From Phaeoceros laevis (lineage: Eukaryota; Anthocerotophyta; Anthocerotopsida; Notothyladales), in NCBI GenBank assembly GCA_049999765.1, contig JBNGIQ010009341.1:116795-180794 (forward strand): 64,000 nt of DNA, written 5' to 3'. Both the position numbers and the translations under genes were made by a program. Below, in pieces: positions 21,765-31,748 of this stretch. The notes beneath the pieces are model-generated. The model did no database searches. It was not told the origin of the DNA and saw nothing but the letters and a program-made list of their open reading frames with translations. Within the stretch, counting starts at the first letter, position 1. Every line of letters starts with the position of its first letter.

Positions 21765-22686
21765 ATGGCTGAGCTGAGGGCGTGGAGCGCGGTGCTGCTA
21801 CTCGGTTTCCTACTTCTCCTGGAGCAGGGTAGCAATGTTGCAGCGGAATCGCCCTCAGCCTTCGTGAAGCGAGTGGTCCACGGCAACCAGATTACAATTT
21901 TCTCCAAGTCATACTGCCCGTGAGCGCCTCTACTCTGTGTGTGTCTGTGTTTGTCGCCGTTACTCTGTCACTTCTTCCCCTTGTTGGGCAATGCGCTTGC
22001 ACGAGAGCCTTCACCATTGTCTTCATCTCTCTTAGGATCTTTAGGCTAGCTGCTCTAGAACGCCATGGCCAATTCCTGTCCTGCTGGTAGAGTCAGGATT
22101 TGAACCTCTGTCTGGTGATGCAGCTCCTGTCTGAGCTATCCAGCATGCCTATGACCCCACATACACACGTGCATCATATGGATGGAGCTCCTAGGGTTTT
22201 CCTGTTTATAGTAGTGCCATCTTGAGCGTTTCGAGGGCTCTGCCGGCTCTGATTGTTGTCTGGCAATGCAGCTACTGCAAACGCGCCAAGGCTGTCTTCG
22301 AGGAGCTGAAAGAGAGCCCTTTCGTGGTGGAGCTTGATCAACGAGGTAGACCTCCTGCTTCTTACTTGATGACCGAGCAAGATGAAAGCAACTGACTGAG
22401 GGATTTGTCACGCAGAGGATGGTGCTGACATCCAACGGGCAGTGAGCGAGTTGGTGGGTCGCCGTACTGTGCCGCAAGTATTCATCGACGGCAAGCACAT
22501 TGGGGGTTCTGATGGTAATCCTTCAACCGCAGAAACCTGATTGGGATGGATTGCATTTTGACCTCAGGAGCACGTATTCTATTCGTGAGGGACATATGTG
22601 ACAGACTGTATCTGTTTGCAGATACTGTTGCGGCTTATGAAAATGGGAATCTGGCTAAGCTTCTGGGCAAAAAGAGCGAACTCTGA
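21765..22686 (+). CDS. Class I CPYC glutaredoxin, secretory pathway (GRXC3/C4-like)
   Basis: Four exons, 21765-21919, 22272-22345, 22416-22514 and 22622-22686, with matching phases, give 130 residues. A signal peptide or anchor ([20 protein letters not shown]) precedes the thioredoxin fold. The active site SYCPYCKRAK is split by the first intron, inside the Pro codon between the two cysteines. The glutathione-binding [17 protein letters not shown] is complete. Such enzymes reduce protein disulfides and glutathione mixed disulfides; with this leader the place is the ER/Golgi or outside, as for GRXC3 and GRXC4. The first intron (352 bp) contains a tRNA-like sequence. Confidence 0.93.
22083..22144 (-). 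other. tRNA-like sequence inside glutaredoxin intron, degenerate
   Basis: On the minus strand the segment starts GCTGGATAGCTCAG and later has GGTTCAAATCC, close to A-box and B-box promoter sequences, and ends with CCAGC, which can pair with the start. The T-stem pairs badly and the anticodon arm is short and does not fold well, at 62 nt in total. It is therefore a decayed tRNA gene or tRNA-derived SINE remnant rather than a working tRNA. Confidence 0.35.
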
Positions 22687-23020
22687 TCAGTGGTGTGGCT
22701 TGTGAGAATGGGATACGCCTTAGGATTGATGTCCTCTGCGCATTTCTGTTATGTACAATCTTTTAGATGTTCCCATCACCAGTGCACTGTTTCTGAATAA
22801 GCCTTCAGGATTCATTGTGAATCCCACGAAAGCATACCCTTTCCCTGACAACATCAATTTTCTGCCCTGTCCAGTGGCAGCCCGCCGTTTTGTGGTATCT
22901 AGTAGAGGACGTCGAAGCTGGCAGAGCTAATCATAGAAGATTGATGACCAATTTGCCAGCAGATGAGAAGGATTGGCATTGCCACCTCAATTAAGTTCAC
23001 ATGCACAATTATGCTGCTAC

Positions 23021-24640
23021 CTACTTGCCAATGACATTGATTCTGACTTGGGCAATAACTTCTGGGTGCAACTTGATTTCAGCAATGTATTGACCCACTT
23101 CGCGGATCTCAGGAAGAGTGATGATCCGCTTGTCAATTTCTCTGCATAAAAATAATTGATTGAGCTTGGGTTGCTCAACGCTGCCTACGGTGGAACCAAA
23201 AGGTATATACCAGGGAAGCCACGAACCAAAACCAAAACCAAAACCAGAGAAAGTTGGTACACTTACTTGCCGGTATTGGCCTTTATTATGTCGGAGATAT
23301 CTTGTGTAGTAACCCTGTAAAAGCATAACGAATCACATACCGAAAGCACACGAGAACGAGTGTAACAGCAAGGAACTCAGAGCCTATCTGGCCTCCACGA
23401 GTCCTTGATTGCGGTTTTTACGAAAGCTTACGAGCCGAAAATTTGTTTGCCAGCTCCAGCTTTCCGCTGAACTTTGAAGCCTCCAATCGTCTGAAATTGT
23501 TTAGCAACATCCTCCGATTCTTTCTTGACCTGCAATCAGCCACCAGGAGTGTCTTGTCAGTATCCAAACAACCTCTCGTTTCAAGTTCGTTAGTTGCCCT
23601 AAACCTTGTCCGCAAGCCAGGTCTAGTGTTGCAAGAGTAGACGCCGGAGCTTCCGGCTATCACTTCATACAGAACATGTTATGGCATGTCAATGACGCCT
23701 CACCCTTAGTCTTTCTGCTTCTTGCCTATCTTCTTCCGCTTTAATAGCCCTGACACCAAAACCAAGTCAACAAAACAGACTCAACTTCTGCCACGACCTT
23801 GACAGGCAGTGGAAGGACTTCACAGTTGAGAGCACATTAGAAAAGAAAAAGCTGCTTACTTGAGAACTTCAACAGTTGCAAGCTTGGCTTTGCCATATGG
23901 ATGCAGAAAGTTGCGAAAGTAACCAGGTTTAACAGCCACAAGTTCCCCACTCTTTCCAAGGTATTGGACATCTTGAGTCAAGACAATCTACAGACACACC
24001 GAAACCATCCCAAGTCACCCTACAGGTACTCCCACACAGAGATGAAACGACAAGAAATTGCCTCACCTGTCGTCGTTTTTGAGCCTTTTTGTCAGCAGTA
24101 ATAACTAAAGGCTGATAGCCGACAGGAGCACTCGTTGACACACTCGAACTCGACTTAACCTGTGGAGGAACGGAGCCCCGTAAGTCCGCAAAACCTGCTT
24201 CAGTTTGGGGATTCAAATGTACGTCCTCCTTAGCATCTCGACAAGCTACATCAGCTCCATACTACATAGGCAGGACATTTATCTGTGTTCCGGTATGACA
24301 CGAGAAACAAGATCAAACAGCTCATTTAAACCACTGGAGTTCGGCTGATGCTTATGAATCCTCTTCTGGCACTAGAACTCGCAAAAAGCCGGAGAATGGT
24401 AACCACATTGGCACAATGGTTGCAAAGTTGTGCAGAGAAAATGCGGAAGACTGGCATCTCTCAACTGAGTGTGCAATCCAAACTACAGGACACAGCAAAA
24501 GTCAAACAGGCCACAGACGCGTTACAAAATCCTTGGCAAGGAACCGAACTCACAGAGCTGCAACTTTGGGCGCGCAAACCGTCGAAGGAGGGTAGTAAAC
24601 CCGTGGAACAGGCTGACGCGGCGATAGTCGCACCCTCCAT
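23021..24640 (-). CDS. RPL9: 50S ribosomal protein bL9, chloroplastic
   Basis: Seven small exons on the minus strand: 24640-24554, 24159-24067, 23987-23860, 23749-23704, 23529-23432, 23314-23267 and 23141-23021. All phases fit and the product is 206 residues. After a Ser/Cys-rich transit peptide comes the bL9 N-domain, [20 protein letters not shown] then [14 protein letters not shown], which binds 23S rRNA. A helical linker and the C-domain follow, with [14 protein letters not shown] and [20 protein letters not shown]. Spacing and the basic KKAQKRRQ before the first strand resemble plastid bL9 rather than mitochondrial forms. The start ATG 24640 is the first in frame after the upstream region. 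Confidence 0.93.
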
Positions 24641-24863
24641 TGCCGCAATCCTTCTCAAACACAAGGTGTTTCCTCCCTCACAGCGGTCCCGTGCGAATCG
24701 GCATTAACTGTTCAGAATCGGATAAGAGACCAAGGCATATGAAACGCTACATCGCTGGTTAGGGTTTTGGGCTTCCAGTCCGTAGCAATGTCGAGCGAGG
24801 AAGCAGACCATCAGGCGGGAGGAGGCAATTCCTTCAGCTGCTGTAGTTGCTTCTAACCGAGCC
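24641..24863. promoter_or_regulatory. Shared divergent promoter region, bL9 / mitochondrial ferredoxin
   Basis: 223 bp separate the two start codons of divergently transcribed genes for organelle proteins. No TATA box stands out, as is common for housekeeping promoters in plants. Confidence 0.4.
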
Positions 24864-27053
24864 ATGGCGGCTGTGGCGAGCCGAGGAACGAGGAGTGGTG
24901 TGCTGTCTGCCGCGAGATCAGCGATCAGATCTGCGACTCGCCAATGTCATTCCTCCAGCGGCCCGGAGGCACGAAGTGCAGCTGGGTCTCCGAGGATGCG
25001 AGCAGGAGCCACTGCCAATTCTGCTTCCCCGTTCTCTGCGCCTTCGGGCCCTAGCAGCCAATTGTTTCTCTCCGGCAGGACCACCTTGCCCCGTATCGCG
25101 TGTGCGCAGTCGCTCTTGCCGCTGCACAGTGCCATGGCTGCAGCTCGGCTCGTTTCTCGGCTAAGCACGAGCTCCTTGGCTGAGCAAGTTTTGTTGGATG
25201 GTAAGTCCCTATTTTCCACCTATAGCTTTGGGTAGTTGCTTGGTTGCTTGGCTGCACAGTTTGAACATGTGCGTTGACGTAGACTGCAAGAGCGGGGATA
25301 GTGCAATTTTTTTGATCGGTAGAGCATGGCGAGAATGGCAGCAGTTGGTACTGAGGTTGAGTGTGAACACTACCCTCAGTACCATAATAGGGTTACTCGG
25401 GTGGGTTAGGTCGGTATCTTGAAAGGGTGGTCGTGGGATATGTATGGGATAACGCTTTTGAATATGCTTCGGAATGCAGGCTGTGGGTTGGCTGGCTGTT
25501 AGGTAATTGATGCACTTGATGATGATTCGAGTGCAGGGTCATGGATTTCTGAAGATGTATAGAAAGGTTTTAAGAGATTGAGCTCGATGCAAAGTCTCAC
25601 CAGACGTTAGATGCTTTCGACCTTTCTTTAGCCGTAAGTCCCTGGCTCGTCCCTGGCTCATCATATTGTACGCAGCAGTTTGATCGATCCATGTGGAAAC
25701 CTCGCTCCATTCTTGTAAAGACTGGTTCATGCCATTTTGTATAAAGACTGGTCTATGGAATCATTTTGCATATGAGAGCGATTGGACACGAAAATACTTT
25801 CGACACCTGCGGGTGTAGCTTGGAGCTGTTGGTCTCACAATGAGCTGTTTCTTGTGATAACCAGTGCGCCCCTGTGAGCAGAGGCGAAGTATGTCATCTG
25901 GCGGAACAGCTGCTGCTAGTCAAAAAGGAGAGAAAGAAACGTTGGTAGCCCCTGTACCCCTCAAGTAGTGACCCATGCTCATGTTACGGTTCATTTGTTT
26001 GTCAACAGTTTCACAACTACTTCGCCTCCGGCAATAACTTCAGCTTAGTCTGTTGTGTTTCAGCATATCTGTGACTTTTGTCACAAAGGATGGCGAGGAG
26101 AAGACTATAAAGGTCCCAGTTGGTATGTCAATGTTGGAAGCTGCCCATGAAAATGATATTGAGCTCGAAGGTATGTATGAAATGCTGCCCTTGGTGGACT
26201 CGAATTTGAAAAGTTCGGTCTTGCAATGTTGTCAGCGTCGACAAGAGTGGAATTATCTACTGTTGCAGCTCAATTTTTGTCTGTGTAAACTGGATTCATA
26301 CTGCAGTCAACTAATGTATTGTATCGTGCTTTTCGTTCACGCTAACAGTCAAGAGTGTCTGGAATTCAGGTGCTTGTGAAGGATCACTTGCCTGTTCTAC
26401 CTGCCATGTTATTTTTATGGTAATGTTGCAACGAAGCTGCTTTGCAATCTGGCTTTGGATGTCCCTTGTTGAAAGCTTTGGGCAGTTATTTTCATATCGT
26501 GTTGGTACTTGCACTTTTCATTGGGTTGTTTCCGAGTTCATAAACTATCCACACTCTTCTTGTCATGGGGTCTGTGGCTGAACGAGCTCGAAGAGGGAAG
26601 AGATATTTATCAGCTTTGGTCTCTTTTCATGGGATTTTGAGTTAAATCATATCACGACATGGCCTGTTTGTTGTCAACGTCCATTTTTTGTTGAGATCAG
26701 TCACAGCTGGCCGATGGAACTTTTTCGATGCAATTCTAATGGCAGGATGAAGATTATTACAACAAGATACCTGAACCATCCGACGAAGAGAATGACATGC
26801 TTGACCTTGCGTTTGGTCTCACTGAAACGTAAGTTATTTCGGCATCCGCGCTGTCTGACCTCCATTTATGCAGTCTTGAGTGAGTTTGGGAAAGTCTTCA
26901 ATTTTGCAGCCCTGATCCGACCTGGTGTACTGAACCAGGTCGAGATTGGGATGTCAAGTAATCGCCAAGCCCGAGTTGAATGGGATGCGACTAGCACTCC
27001 CTGCAGCCACCCGGAATTTTGCCGTTGATGGTCATGTGCCTAAGCCACATTAG
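24864..27053 (+). CDS. MFDX: Mitochondrial (adrenodoxin-like) [2Fe-2S] ferredoxin
   Basis: Six exons, 24864-25200, 25865-25940, 26064-26170, 26370-26419, 26746-26828 and 26939-27053, give 255 residues with consistent phases. A long Ser/Arg/Ala-rich presequence is followed by the ferredoxin domain: [20 protein letters not shown], the cluster loop [16 protein letters not shown], acidic partner-binding residues ([19 protein letters not shown]) and [13 protein letters not shown] with the fourth cluster Cys. The ending [14 protein letters not shown] is typical of plant MFDX. It passes electrons from an NADPH reductase to mitochondrial Fe-S assembly and biotin synthesis. The small second exon was placed by phase and is the least certain part; the presequence of about 130 residues is long. 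Confidence 0.92.
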
Positions 27054-27222
27054 AGTGCCTTGTGGGCCTCCAATTTTTTGAACTTTAAGACATGTGAATA
27101 AAGTGGTGTTGTCGCCCTCTCGTGGCCACAACTCATCTGATCTTTTTCTGCGGGGGAAGCGCTTACGTACCAGACAGGCAGACAGTAGCAAACTGAGCAG
27201 ACATGAGGGAAATGCGTGGTAA

Positions 27223-28707
27223 TCAGCTTTTTACTTTTGGACCAGCCACCGTCTTCTTCACAGCGCCGACAGAGACGAGGAAGTCATCTAGAGATGTGAG
27301 GGTTTTCATGTCCTCCTCCGCGAACACGGTGCTCACCCGGCCGAATAAGTTGGAGAGTGTTACCGGTCGGCCGAACAAGTTGGAGAGAGGACCGGTCACT
27401 GGCTCGAGGAGTGTTGCGACAGCTGTCCAGATGGGAGGCTCCTCCTTGATGGCACGCTTCTCTTCCGGGAGAAGATCATCCAGGAATGCAAATGCTGCCA
27501 GAAGGTCGCGACCTGTAGCAGGGATGGGGGCGGCGAAGTGCGCAGGAATGATGCGTTTGAACTTCCAGTCGCGGACGATGGCATCCACCCACTCCCGCAC
27601 CGTCTCCGGCAGCTTGCTGAACACTAGGGTTTTCACAATGGGAGACACGATGAGCCTGTTGGAGACCTGGCCGAAGCTGTTACCAGGCTCCAACAGATCA
27701 GACGGCCCCAGAAACAGAATCTGTAACACCATCCGCTCCCAGCCCCGCTGCCTGGTCTTCGCATTGTCCACCACAGGCTCATCGGAAACCTGCTTGCCCC
27801 TGCTCAGAATTCTGACTGCCAGCCCGTTCTTGGCAGCTGCCAGGAGGGATTGCTTGGTCACCACCTCGGGCGGCCTGTCGGGCACCAGAATGACGGCATC
27901 CGTGACCAGCAGCGTCTGGGACCTGTGGTGGAAGAAGGCCACCTCCACATACGGCCCTATTCCCACGGCCGAGCTGAGCACCTTCTGCTGAATCTCGCCT
28001 GCCCAGGGCGAGTCCGGGTCGCCGTCCTGCAGCGTCCGGGCCCTGAAGATCCCCAGGAACTCGAGCGGTAGGTTTAGGGGCCAGCTCCACTGCCGCGGAG
28101 CCACCCACACCTCCGCCCGGGGGAACTTGCGAGAGAAGGGGCCGACGAAGATCTTGTGCTCGTAGGCGAAGGTAGGCAGCACGATGAACCGCACCGGGGC
28201 CTGCAGCTCCTTCAGGAGCTCCACACACTCCTTCGTAGGCGCCACAGGAGCATGCACCCAGAGGTCCCCAGACGGCAGCTTGATCACCGTCATCCGGGTG
28301 TTAGTGGCCACGCTGCTGAACCCCAGCGCCTGCTCCTGCTCGAACACCCAGATCCGCCCCTTGTCCACCTCCCGCCGGATGGTCCTGCGGCTCAGGAAAG
28401 GGCCCAGCGGGAAGGGGAAGCCCGTGATGTTCACGTAGAACCTGCGCCTCTCATCGTCCTTGCTCTTCCCCGCCGATGCCCACGCTGCCGCCAATTGGAT
28501 GTCTCTGCTGCGCAGCCTGGACCGGGGGCGGGAGATCCCGCGAAGCTCCGGTAGAGATGAGGAGCAGCTGCATTCCGCTCCCGCGTCCGTGCGCGTGCCG
28601 CGCAGCGGTGCGGCGGCCCTGGATGCGCAGGTTCTTGAGGATGATGCATTCCTTGTGCGGAGCCGCGGGGAGGACGCCAATGCCTGGGCCGGGCTTGCGG
28701 CCGCCAT
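27223..28707 (-). CDS. DUF4336 family protein, probably plastid
   Basis: A single exon of 494 codons on the minus strand, very G/C-rich at its 5' end. An Arg/Ser/Ala-rich leader (1 to about 80) looks like a transit peptide. The rest is a DUF4336 domain, a family related to the metallo-beta-lactamase fold: MTVIKLPSGDLWVHAPVAPT, FIVLPTFAYEHKIFVGPFSR, FFHHRSQTLLVTDAVILVPD and FKRIIPAHFAAPI. The biochemical role of the family is unknown; members occur in cyanobacteria and plants. Near the C terminus the peptide LSNLFGR occurs twice, ten residues apart (about 441 and 451), from a short in-frame DNA duplication. The gene is convergent with the ferredoxin gene; 169 bp lie between them. Confidence 0.9.
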   Translation of the reverse strand: MAAASPAQALASSPRLRTRNASSSRTCASRAAAPLRGTRTDAGAECSCSSSLPELRGISRPRSRLRSRDIQLAAAWASAGKSKDDERRRFYVNITGFPFPLGPFLSRRTIRREVDKGRIWVFEQEQALGFSSVATNTRMTVIKLPSGDLWVHAPVAPTKECVELLKELQAPVRFIVLPTFAYEHKIFVGPFSRKFPRAEVWVAPRQWSWPLNLPLEFLGIFRARTLQDGDPDSPWAGEIQQKVLSSAVGIGPYVEVAFFHHRSQTLLVTDAVILVPDRPPEVVTKQSLLAAAKNGLAVRILSRGKQVSDEPVVDNAKTRQRGWERMVLQILFLGPSDLLEPGNSFGQVSNRLIVSPIVKTLVFSKLPETVREWVDAIVRDWKFKRIIPAHFAAPIPATGRDLLAAFAFLDDLLPEEKRAIKEEPPIWTAVATLLEPVTGPLSNLFGRPVTLSNLFGRVSTVFAEEDMKTLTSLDDFLVSVGAVKKTVAGPKVKS

Positions 28708-28938
28708 GGCCCTGCTGCGCTTCTCCGACCTCCCTCCTCCAGAGCTGAAAGCTCACACGTCCATTCACGAATGTTCATCATCATGATCTTATCATCAGTT
28801 TTGTCTTCACACCTTATTTGTTAGGAGACAGATAGACAGATAGATAGATATGATTCGAGAAGTATTTTGGGGAACCATGTTCCGGAAGTTTACCGATTCC
28901 GTGGTGGGGTTTGTGCTTGTGGGGTGAGCATGTAACAA

Positions 28939-28992
28939 TGTCCTTCCTTCATGGCAAAATGAAGGACAACTTCTTGCCATGAAGGAAGGACA
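28939..28992. repeat. Perfect 19-bp inverted repeat, 16-nt loop
   Basis: The arm at 28939-28957 (TGTCCTTCCTTCATGGCAA) is the exact reverse complement of 28974-28992. It would form a stable hairpin if transcribed, and could be a MITE end or small foldback element. Confidence 0.9.
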
Positions 28993-28999
28993 ACTCCAA

Positions 29000-29290
29000 C
29001 AACTTTATATAACTATGGTCCTCCCAAGCTTGATTAGGGTTGCAACATCTAGTTCAATGGGGGGCGTACGCATATTCAACATCTCCAGCGGGTTCAATGT
29101 CTAGCCTGCAAAGCAATCACTAGTGCGTTTCGAACCACTTCTACTAAGGCTCTAGAATATGAAGCTTTTCTTCTTCCTACTTTGCAGGCTATCCTTTGCA
29201 ACCTCTCTTGCCCTCCTTGTCATCCAATTCATCATGTCTTCCTCCCTGCCCCTCGATTCAAAAAACGCTACTATTGAGCCAAACGCAGTC
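29000..29290 (+). mobile_element. Non-LTR retrotransposon (LINE) remnant, C-terminal RT region, copy 1
   Basis: In one frame 29082-29196 reads QHLQRVQCLACKAITSAFRT then TSTKALEYEAFLLPTLQA, the style of the segment after the reverse transcriptase of LINE elements (QR...A.R...GAFRTT). Frames upstream and downstream are shifted and interrupted. It shares order and some DNA with the piece at 29716-29995. Confidence 0.6.
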
Positions 29291-29414
29291 GACTTACTCT
29301 CCTTTCCCCCACCCCTATCTACATCGTGCTAGACTTGCCCTTGTCGACTACTATTGAGACCATTTTCCCCCGCTTGGAGCCTCCTTGGGCTCAGCCTCTA
29401 GTTTTACCATCAGC

Positions 29415-29442
29415 CATTGTAATCTATGCATAGATTACAATG
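29415..29442. repeat. 28-bp perfect palindrome
   Basis: CATTGTAATCTATG followed directly by its exact reverse complement, with no spacer. It could extrude a cruciform or bind a dimeric protein; it lies inside decayed mobile DNA. Confidence 0.9.
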
Positions 29443-29516
29443 ATGTTAGAGATGCCCACCTCTAGGGATCCAATAGACCTTGCAGCACTCCCTCCTATGG
29501 GCATCTCAATATCATG

Positions 29517-29616
29517 TAGAATTTGATGAGTAGAAATTCGAGCTCTTCCTCAAGCTACTCTCTATTTAGAATTTGATAAGTAGAATTTTGAGCTCTTGCT
29601 TAAGCTACTTTCTATG
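29517..29616. repeat. 50-bp direct duplication
   Basis: Two adjacent, imperfect 50-bp units begin with TAGAATTTGAT at 29517 and 29567 and share the GAGCTCTT and AAGCTACT blocks. Confidence 0.8.
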
Positions 29617-29715
29617 ACCCCCAAAACTATAAGATGCTCGCCTACAACTCTCTCCCTGGGTCACGTTGTTGGGATTCTAATTCAACTCTAAGCTCACTTA
29701 GAATGTCCACGTTCA

Positions 29716-29995
29716 ACATATAGCGGCCCTGGCTTTGCAATCCATGTCGGCTCTAAGTTCCTTTGGCAAGTCTACTTGGGGCCTCAAAGCTCATCTCGTA
29801 CGACAACTTTTCATCTCGGTGGTCCTCTCCAAGTTGGATTATGGGAGCCACGTTTGGTTCAATGGTAGAGAGACTCATGTCAAGATCCTCGATTGGGTAC
29901 TAAGGGTTACATGCAAGGCTAGTGCAGTTGTAATCCGCACCACCTCAATTGAAGGCGCTTCAATATGAAGCGCCTTCTCATGTGGAGTCGGCTAG
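29716..29995 (+). mobile_element. Non-LTR retrotransposon (LINE) remnant, copy 2
   Basis: An open piece reads HLVRQLFISVVLSKLDYGSH then VWFNGRE, the LDYG-x-VW signature found after the reverse transcriptase fingers and palm in LINE elements. It is stopped near 29968 by a frameshift; the next residues (ALQYEA) continue in another frame and correspond to ALEYEA of copy 1. No intact element is present. Confidence 0.65.
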
Positions 29996-30003
29996 CATGA
30001 CCT

Positions 30004-30074
<71 letters not shown>
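30004..30074. repeat. (TAC)n microsatellite, about 23 units
   Basis: An uninterrupted trinucleotide run. In one frame it would read as poly-leucine, which explains the spurious Leu-rich frame over it. Confidence 0.97.
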
Positions 30075-30965
30075 TCTTCATCCTACATTCCTCCGCCTTC
30101 CTTGGCTAGAGAGTTAGTCAAGGAGGCTACCTTAAGTACTTCTTGTGGTGGAAACAAACCCAGTCTTGTCCAAGTCTCATGCCTTACAACTTAACTCAAC
30201 CATGACTTCGCTGAAGGAATGAATTCCAATATAGTGTTGGATATAAATTGGCAATAACAATCGGTCAATCTCTTCAAGAGCTTCATCTGTAAAGCTGATG
30301 GTGGTTTGCGGGCCGTCCATGTCTGTTCTTAAAAGGTTAGCCTTATATGATCGACATATCTCTTCATCCTCACTCAGCTTCGGACTATAGCCATATGGCT
30401 ATTAGTGCTTACTTTTGCACATTCAACATCTCAAGGCCACCTTTCTGACGAAAGTGTGGTATAAGTGAAAAACTCGTCCTCAAATTCTTGGTCGATGCCC
30501 GGCCACTCGCTCGAATGGTCAAGAATTTTCAATGGGTCTCTCCCTCAGCTTGGCCAACTGCTGCTTGGCCAACTCCTTGATGTTCATCTTTGCCAAAAAA
30601 TAGTTTCTTACTTCATAAGTAAAGGTTGTTATATGAAGTAGTCTTCTACCTAATTAGCATTACAAGCTCCACTAACCATATATTCCTCTTTTAGGTATTA
30701 CTAGGTCTTCTTCAAGTCGATTTACTCGTACACGTCATAGCTTTATGGCTGCATAGGCCTTATGAAACATAATAATAATATATTTCATGGCAAAGTGTGG
30801 TCTTTAGTACTCTTTACCCCCTTTCATAATTGCCACACGATGTACATGATCCTGCGATCTTATGTTGCAACTTGCAAGAGCCAAAGGACATTCCTATACA
30901 GAACATGTGCCACATGGGATTTGCATGGATCAAAACGGTCAAAGAGTACACCTGGCAATGCCACG

Positions 30966-31748
30966 TCAGGTGTTTGTTGGTCTCGTCCCAGCATCTCCCT
31001 CGCCGGTGTCCCTGGATTCCCTGACACCCTTCACCTCGGGCACATAGTGCATGAGCATATTCTCGATGCCAGACTTCAACGTGACCGCGGAGCTTGGGCA
31101 GCCACTGCAGGCACCTTGCATCTGCAATGTCACTATCCCCGTTGCCGGATCGAACCCCAAGTACTCGATGTCACCGCCATCGTCCCGCACAGCTGGACGA
31201 ATCCTAGTCTCTAGCAGCTCTTTGATCATAGCCACAGTTTCGGAGTCGTCCTCGTGGATTGCTGTGTCTGATGGCGCTGGAACCTGCGCATCTGTAAACA
31301 CAGGTTGCCCGGAGGTGTAGAATTCCATGATGACAGCAAAAATCTCCGGCTTCAAAATCTCCCATGAGAGCTCTTCAGTCTTGGACACCGTGACGAAATC
31401 CGAACCGAAGAAGACGCGCTTTACTCCCTCCACGCTGAAGATGGCCTTGGCCAGCGGGGAAACCATGGCGGAGCGGGCATTTGGGAAATCTACGGTCCCT
31501 GACTCCATCACCGGTTTGCCTGGATAGAACATGAGCGAGGACGGGTTCGGTGTGCTCTCTGTTTGGATGAAGACACTCCGGCTTTGAGCAGGCGCAGTCC
31601 TCCAGAGTGGGGCAAGAAGGGTGCATTGGCTTCGTTCAAAATGCACAGCTCGTGATCCTGCTCTCACTGCTGCTGCCCGGTGACTACCGATCCTTGTTGA
31701 GGCAAGCTTGCTTGCAATTCCTCGCAGCGCTCTTAGAAATGTGATCAT
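30966..31748 (-). CDS. NFU: NFU-type iron-sulfur cluster protein, mitochondrial (NFU4/5)
   Basis: A single exon of 260 codons. An Arg/Ala-rich presequence (about 1-57) precedes the Nfu N-domain (FIQTESTPNPSSLMFYPGKP, then FFGSDFVTVSKTEELSWEIL). The C-terminal NifU-like domain carries the cluster-binding CxxC in MQGACSGCPSSAVTLKSGIE. The protein takes [4Fe-4S] clusters from the ISC machinery late in the pathway and hands them to targets such as lipoyl synthase. The domain order matches plant mitochondrial NFU4 and NFU5, not the plastid NFU1-3. The last ~15 residues after VPEVKGV are charged and poorly conserved. Confidence 0.95.
   Translation of the reverse strand: MITFLRALRGIASKLASTRIGSHRAAAVRAGSRAVHFERSQCTLLAPLWRTAPAQSRSVFIQTESTPNPSSLMFYPGKPVMESGTVDFPNARSAMVSPLAKAIFSVEGVKRVFFGSDFVTVSKTEELSWEILKPEIFAVIMEFYTSGQPVFTDAQVPAPSDTAIHEDDSETVAMIKELLETRIRPAVRDDGGDIEYLGFDPATGIVTLQMQGACSGCPSSAVTLKSGIENMLMHYVPEVKGVRESRDTGEGDAGTRPTNT

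Larger units (their letters stand above)
28708..30965. other. Repeat-rich intergenic stretch with decayed mobile DNA
   Basis: 2.2 kb without a working gene. It holds a 19-bp hairpin, two decayed LINE-like coding pieces, a 28-bp palindrome, a 50-bp direct duplication and a TAC microsatellite, listed separately. A GATA/GACA-like run sits near 28830-28850. It is richer in A+T than its flanks and is the only clear transposon graveyard in the window. Confidence 0.6.

Noticed and set aside
29949-30194. Leu-rich frame of 81 codons
   Set aside because: The poly-Leu is just the TAC microsatellite read in one frame, with LINE debris before it.
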